Below are positions 6,000-8,667 of a stretch of 8,667 nucleotides of DNA, in pieces. The stretch spans positions 11,992-20,658 of the forward strand of contig DIAL01000151.1 in the NCBI GenBank assembly GCA_002414705.1, read 5' to 3'. The notes beneath the pieces were generated by a model. It was given only the letters and a program-made list of their open reading frames with translations. It searched no databases and was not told the DNA's origin. This DNA comes from Flavobacteriaceae bacterium UBA5079 (GTDB lineage Bacteria; Bacteroidota; Bacteroidia; Flavobacteriales; Flavobacteriaceae). Position 1 is the stretch's first letter. Each line of letters opens with the position of its first letter. The translations under genes and the position numbers were made by a program.

Positions 6000-6713
6000 T
6001 TACATTTTCAAATAAAAATCTTTAGTAAGCGTCACATAATCGTCTGTGTATTGATGTCTTCCCGTTTCAATGATAAGATGCGTTTTTTTTAATGTTGTTT
6101 CTGTTCTAGTAAAAGCAATTAAACTGCGCTTAATTTCGGAGTCGGGATTTCCTTGAATATGTGTTAATCTGCTTGGGAATAATTTAAAATTTGTAGCTAA
6201 AGATATAAATGATTCTTCTTCTTGAAAGGGGATAATAACAGAGAATTCACCTGTTTCAGAAAGACGTTTTGAAACACCATCCAGAAGATGCTCGAAAGGC
6301 ATAGCGTCTTGAAATCTAGCCGTATCACGTTGCGAATTATCTGTTTTATAATTTTCAGAATAGAAAGGTGGATTGGAAATAATAAGATCATATTTGTCCT
6401 CGATTTCATCTACAAATTCTGCTAATGACGCATGATAGCAAAATAGTCTATCAGCCCAAACGGATTGTTCAAAATTATCAACGCATTGCTCAAAAGCTTC
6501 GTCGTCAATTTCAAGTGCATCTATAACTTCTGCTGAACTTCGTTGCGCTAACATAAGCGCTAAAATACCGGTTCCTGCACCAATATCTAAAACAGAAAGC
6601 GGGTTGCATTCTATGGAAGTCCATGCGCCAAGTAATACAGCATCTGTTCCAATTTTCATAGCACAGCGATCTTGGTTGACGGTGAATTCCTTGAATTTAA
6701 ATGGCTTATTCAT
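6000..6713 (-). CDS. trmN6: tRNA1(Val) (adenine(37)-N6)-methyltransferase
   Basis: This 237-residue Rossmann-fold methyltransferase resembles E. coli YfiC/TrmN6, which makes m6A at position 37 of tRNA1Val using S-adenosylmethionine. Family marks are the N-terminal FKFKEFTVNQDRCAMKIGTD stretch (5-24), the SAM-binding loop VLDIGAGTG (41-49), an acidic residue after the second strand (ALEID, 66-70) and the N6-adenine catalytic motif NPPFY (114-118). Length is close to the E. coli enzyme. The gene starts 31 nt after the rimM stop, on the same strand as rimM and rpsP, so it sits in a translation/RNA-modification operon. A small inverted repeat (6729-6743) lies in that junction. The target tRNA is inferred from the family. 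Confidence 0.9.
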   Translation of the reverse strand: MNKPFKFKEFTVNQDRCAMKIGTDAVLLGAWTSIECNPLSVLDIGAGTGILALMLAQRSSAEVIDALEIDDEAFEQCVDNFEQSVWADRLFCYHASLAEFVDEIEDKYDLIISNPPFYSENYKTDNSQRDTARFQDAMPFEHLLDGVSKRLSETGEFSVIIPFQEEESFISLATNFKLFPSRLTHIQGNPDSEIKRSLIAFTRTETTLKKTHLIIETGRHQYTDDYVTLTKDFYLKM

Positions 6714-6728
6714 AAGCGTAAAAGTTAG

Positions 6729-6743
6729 TTCTTCTAGGAAGAA
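6729..6743 (-). promoter_or_regulatory. Intercistronic hairpin between rimM and trmN6
   Basis: TTCTTC and GAAGAA form a perfect 6-bp stem around a 3-nt loop, starting one base after the rimM stop codon. No T-run follows, so a terminator is unlikely; it may be an RNA-processing or stability element. Its role is not shown by the sequence. Confidence 0.3.
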
Positions 6744-6744
6744 T

Positions 6745-7278
6745 TTAGGATGGGCTTAAATATAGGTCAATCAATCCATCAGGTGTGTCGAGTATGATTT
6801 CCTTATTAGTTTTATCAACTTTTATAATAAAGGCGTCATTCATTGGAATTAAAATCTCGGTTCCATCTTTATCAATTTCAAAAAGTGCTTGTGCTGTAGA
6901 ATCGTTTATGGACGTTACAATACCTACATATCCAAAATTAACATCGGTTACTTTAAACCCGATAACCTCGTGGTAGTAAAATTTATCACCTTCTAGTTTT
7001 GGTAATAAATCTAGTGGCAAATAGATATCGCATTTTATTAGCGAATCCGCATCGGCTTCGGTGTCCACATCCTCAAAACGAACTCGTAATAAATCGGATT
7101 TATGGAGTTGGGATGATTCTACGAAGAATGGCACCAAATTATTGCGTAAATCTACAAACATAGCATCCAGATTTTCGTATAAATCGGGTTCATCTGTATC
7201 TAGTTTTATAAGTAATTCTCCTTTAAAACTGTATTTTGATACTATTTTGCCTAAATAAAAACAATCCTCTTTTTTCAT
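6745..7278 (-). CDS. rimM: Ribosome maturation factor RimM
   Basis: This 177-residue protein binds S19 in the 30S head and helps late 16S rRNA processing and 30S assembly. The N-terminal RimM barrel begins with FYLGKIVSKYSFKGELLIKL (7-26), the family's G-x-I...G-x-KGE signature. VDTEADADSLIKCDIYLPLD (71-90) leads into the C-terminal PRC-barrel, which carries FYYHEVIGFKV (100-110), EILIPMND (141-148) and the closing PDGLIDLYL (166-174). Length is normal. It follows rpsP as in most bacteria, but a strong terminator lies between the two, and trmN6 comes next where trmD and rplS are often found. Unusually for this window, an SD-like AAAGGG lies 8 nt before the ATG. Confidence 0.94.
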   Translation of the reverse strand: MKKEDCFYLGKIVSKYSFKGELLIKLDTDEPDLYENLDAMFVDLRNNLVPFFVESSQLHKSDLLRVRFEDVDTEADADSLIKCDIYLPLDLLPKLEGDKFYYHEVIGFKVTDVNFGYVGIVTSINDSTAQALFEIDKDGTEILIPMNDAFIIKVDKTNKEIILDTPDGLIDLYLSPS

Positions 7279-7286
7279 ATTTATTT

Positions 7287-7292
7287 CCCTTT
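7287..7292 (-). promoter_or_regulatory. Shine-Dalgarno-like site of rimM
   Basis: AAAGGG on the minus strand is 8 nt from the rimM ATG. It is the only well-placed purine-rich ribosome-binding candidate I see; the other starts here have AT-rich leaders, as is usual in Bacteroidota. Confidence 0.35.
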
Positions 7293-7315
7293 AATGGAGC
7301 CTATTAATTTTTGTT

Positions 7316-7329
7316 CTCACGAAAGTGGG
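7316..7329 (-). promoter_or_regulatory. Hairpin in the rimM leader
   Basis: On the minus strand CCCAC pairs with GTGAG (five pairs, one of them G-U) around a TTTC loop, about 40 nt upstream of the rimM start and downstream of the rpsP terminator. On the plus strand the loop reads GAAA. Its function is unknown; it could belong to the 5' leader of transcripts that read through or start here. Confidence 0.3.
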
Positions 7330-7353
7330 CATCTTTTTAGACTCTTATGTAAT

Positions 7354-7383
7354 AAAAAAACCCAGACTTATAAAGTCTGGGTT
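7354..7383 (-). terminator. Strong intrinsic terminator downstream of rpsP
   Basis: A perfect 11-bp inverted repeat (AACCCAGACTT at 7359-7369, AAGTCTGGGTT at 7373-7383) with a 3-nt loop is followed on the minus strand by seven T's (7360-7354). It begins about 25 bases after the rpsP stop and lies before rimM, so it should reduce read-through from rpsP into rimM-trmN6. Confidence 0.9.
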
Positions 7384-7407
7384 CAAAAGTATAAAAAATT
7401 TCGTTTT

Positions 7408-7932
7408 TTATTCTTCTTCGTTTGAAGCATCTGCTTCAGCTACAGGAGCATCTTCAGTTGTTTCTTCAACAACGTCTTCTACTGCTGGTGCATTTGCAGC
7501 AATACGCGCTTCATTAGCTGCTTTTTCAGCTTCTAATGCTTTTGCTTTTGCTTCTTCATTTGCTTTTACTAAACCTTGTGATTTAGCATCTACTTTACCA
7601 GCTTTTTCATCTAACCAAGCGTTGAATTTAGCTTCAGCTTGCTCTTCTGTTAAAGCACCTTTACTAACACCACCAGCTAGGTGATTTTTTAATAAAGCAC
7701 CTTTATAAGATAAAATAGCTTTAGCGGTATCAGTTGGTTGTGCACCATTCTGTAACCACTTTACAGCGCCATCAACGTCTAATTCAACAGTTGCTGGGTT
7801 TGTGTTTGGATTGTAAGCACCTAATTTTTCTAGGTATTTACCGTCTCTTTTTGATCTAGCATCTGCTGCTACGATCCAGTAATAAGGTTTTCCTTTTTTA
7901 CCGTGTCTTTGTAATCTGATTTTAACTGACAT
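7408..7932 (-). CDS. rpsP: Small ribosomal subunit protein bS16 with long C-terminal tail
   Basis: Residues 1 to about 82 are a complete S16 protein: MSVKIRLQRHGKKGKPYYWI, then VAADARSKRDGKYLEKLGAYNP (the conserved D-x-R-x-x-RDG segment) and AVKWLQNGAQPTDTAKAIL. S16 binds 16S rRNA in the 30S body and is needed for assembly. Typical bacterial S16 is about 80-90 residues, whereas this one has 174. The extra ~90 residues are rich in Ala, Glu and Lys, probably helical (about 94-147), and end in an acidic, likely disordered tail (EDVVEETTEDAPVAEADASNEEE region). Such tails are typical of Bacteroidota S16, so this is a lineage feature and not a fusion error. A near-perfect promoter box (7979-7986) and a leader hairpin precede the gene, and a strong terminator follows it. 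Confidence 0.96.
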   Translation of the reverse strand: MSVKIRLQRHGKKGKPYYWIVAADARSKRDGKYLEKLGAYNPNTNPATVELDVDGAVKWLQNGAQPTDTAKAILSYKGALLKNHLAGGVSKGALTEEQAEAKFNAWLDEKAGKVDAKSQGLVKANEEAKAKALEAEKAANEARIAANAPAVEDVVEETTEDAPVAEADASNEEE

Positions 7933-7946
7933 AAAAATTAATTAGT

Positions 7947-7961
7947 GAGGTTCGCGACCTC
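7947..7961 (-). promoter_or_regulatory. Hairpin in the rpsP 5' leader
   Basis: GAGGT and ACCTC (minus strand, 7961-7957 and 7951-7947) form a 5-bp GC-rich stem with a CGCGA loop. It lies 14 nt before the ATG and near the predicted 5' end of the transcript. It could be an autoregulatory or stability element of the S16 mRNA; this is inferred from position only. Confidence 0.4.
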
Positions 7962-7978
7962 TATTATTAATAAGGGTG

Positions 7979-7986
7979 CAAATATA
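7979..7986 (-). promoter_or_regulatory. rpsP promoter -7 element
   Basis: TATATTTG on the minus strand matches the Bacteroidota TAnnTTTG box exactly and is followed by CACCCTTATTA. It predicts a leader of roughly 40 nt before the rpsP ATG. No clear TTG -33 box is visible in the AT-rich DNA upstream. Confidence 0.6.
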
Positions 7987-8045
7987 CTATATTTTTTTGA
8001 AATTTAAATAGTTATATAAAATTCTATTTCTTATAATATTTATTC

Positions 8046-8053
8046 TATTTTTG
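8046..8053 (+). promoter_or_regulatory. Probable promoter -7 element of the lipoprotein gene
   Basis: TATTTTTG matches TAnnTTTG exactly and lies 32 bases before the ATG at 8086, in the divergent gap shared with rpsP. The upstream DNA (7987-8045) is almost pure A/T and has no clear -33 TTG. Confidence 0.45.
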
Positions 8054-8085
8054 AGTTCTCATTTTAGTTGAATATACACAGAATT

Positions 8086-8667
8086 ATGAAAAAATTATTT
8101 GTTTTAGCCCTAGCTTTTGTGACTGTTTTTAGTTGTGGTGATGAAATTGAATTCAATACACCAGCCCTTCAAGGTAAAAAAGATGGTGAGCGTTGGAAAG
8201 CCCTATTTTATAATGCGAGTTATGATGATTCGGGGAAATTAATTATAACAGGAGGCGATAATTTTGAATCTATTACATTACATGTTGCTGAATTAGCTAT
8301 TGGTAATTATACACTAGGAGTTGGTAATACAAGTTATGCCGAGTTTGTAGATTTAGAAGACATTACCTATTCCACAAATAACGAGCCAGATCCAGATTTT
8401 AGCTTATATCCAGCTGATGGATTAATAACTATTTCGCGTTATGATGCATCAAACAACACCGTTTCGGGTGAATTTTATTTTAATGCCTATTCACTTTCTG
8501 GATTAAAAACAGTTAATTTTAGTGAAGGTATCTTTTTCGATTTACCACTTCCTAGTGGAGCTGGTCCAAATATTATGTCTTGTGATGATGCTATAGCACA
8601 ATCCGATTTAGCTAAAGCTTTATACGAAAGTACACCAACCACATCTAATGATTATTCAGCAAATTGT
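8086..8667 (+). CDS. Surface-type lipoprotein, DUF6252-like (3' end outside window)
   Basis: This open frame starts at ATG 8086 and runs 194 codons to the window edge without a stop. The N-terminus is a classic lipoprotein signal: MKK, a hydrophobic core (LFVLALAFVTV) and a lipobox VFSC with acylated Cys17. The next residues, GDEIE, are acidic and resemble the lipoprotein export signals that send Bacteroidota lipoproteins to the outer face of the outer membrane. The mature part begins EFNTPALQGKKDGERWKA, followed by probable beta strands (FESITLHVAEL, NYTLGVGN, DGLITISRYD, TVSGEFYFNAYS, LKTVNFSEGIF). From memory this pattern matches flavobacterial DUF6252-type proteins of unknown function. 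After residue ~165 a different, helical part starts (SCDDAIAQSDLAKALYES), with Cys166 and Cys194. It has its own promoter box and is divergent from rpsP. Confidence 0.83.
   Translation, partial: MKKLFVLALAFVTVFSCGDEIEFNTPALQGKKDGERWKALFYNASYDDSGKLIITGGDNFESITLHVAELAIGNYTLGVGNTSYAEFVDLEDITYSTNNEPDPDFSLYPADGLITISRYDASNNTVSGEFYFNAYSLSGLKTVNFSEGIFFDLPLPSGAGPNIMSCDDAIAQSDLAKALYESTPTTSNDYSANC

Noticed and set aside
6197..6409. 70-codon minus-strand frame inside trmN6
   Set aside because: It is an out-of-frame reading of a conserved methyltransferase on the same strand, and nothing supports an overlapping gene.
7325..7684. 119-codon plus-strand open frame rich in Ala/Ser opposite rpsP
   Set aside because: It is the complement of the Ala/Glu/Lys-rich S16 tail; the low complexity comes from that tail. 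It also runs through the rpsP terminator.
1..8667. CRISPR array, insertion sequence, phage, toxin-antitoxin or defence system
   Set aside because: I saw no regularly spaced repeats, transposase, integrase, terminal inverted repeats or target duplications. Nearly every stretch is accounted for by conserved housekeeping genes.

Overview
The window looks like ordinary core chromosome from a Bacteroidota bacterium, most likely a marine-type Flavobacteriaceae member. The DNA is AT-rich and most genes lack a clear Shine-Dalgarno sequence. Several promoters match the Bacteroidota -7 element TAnnTTTG. Ribosomal protein S16 carries the long acidic/Ala-rich tail typical of this phylum, and the last gene is a lipoprotein with an acidic +2/+3 export-type signal. 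I see no mobile element, CRISPR array, tRNA, rRNA or phage gene.

The left half (1-3713) is transcribed rightward. It opens with the 3' end of a LysE-type membrane exporter, coupled by a 1-nt overlap to a short alkyltransferase-like (MGMT-family) protein whose acceptor cysteine is alanine. A new promoter at about 687 then drives a probable iron-sulfur/redox set: an Mrp/NBP35 P-loop ATPase, a stand-alone Nfu domain, a thioredoxin-reductase-like ferredoxin-NADP reductase and an adrenodoxin-type [2Fe-2S] ferredoxin. The first two are Fe-S carrier/assembly proteins. The last two form a plausible NADPH-to-ferredoxin electron chain that could feed cluster assembly or other acceptors.

The right half (3747-7932) is transcribed leftward and converges on the ferredoxin gene. 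In order of transcription it holds rpsP (S16), a strong terminator, rimM (30S maturation), trmN6 (tRNA1Val m6A37 methyltransferase), a glutaryl-CoA-dehydrogenase-like acyl-CoA dehydrogenase with its own probable promoter and terminator, and a calcineurin-like metallophosphoesterase. The rpsP-rimM-trmN6 part is a translation/RNA-modification operon without the trmD and rplS genes found in many other bacteria.

A divergent promoter region (7933-8085) separates rpsP from a rightward lipoprotein gene (8086 to the window end, cut off), which resembles flavobacterial DUF6252-type lipoproteins.

I did not find a convincing new biological system. The points most worth a second look are the Mrp ATPase without its CxxC cluster-binding motif beside Nfu, the terminator inside the rpsP-rimM operon with flanking RNA hairpins, the Cys-to-Ala alkyltransferase-like protein, and the partial surface-lipoprotein candidate at the right edge.
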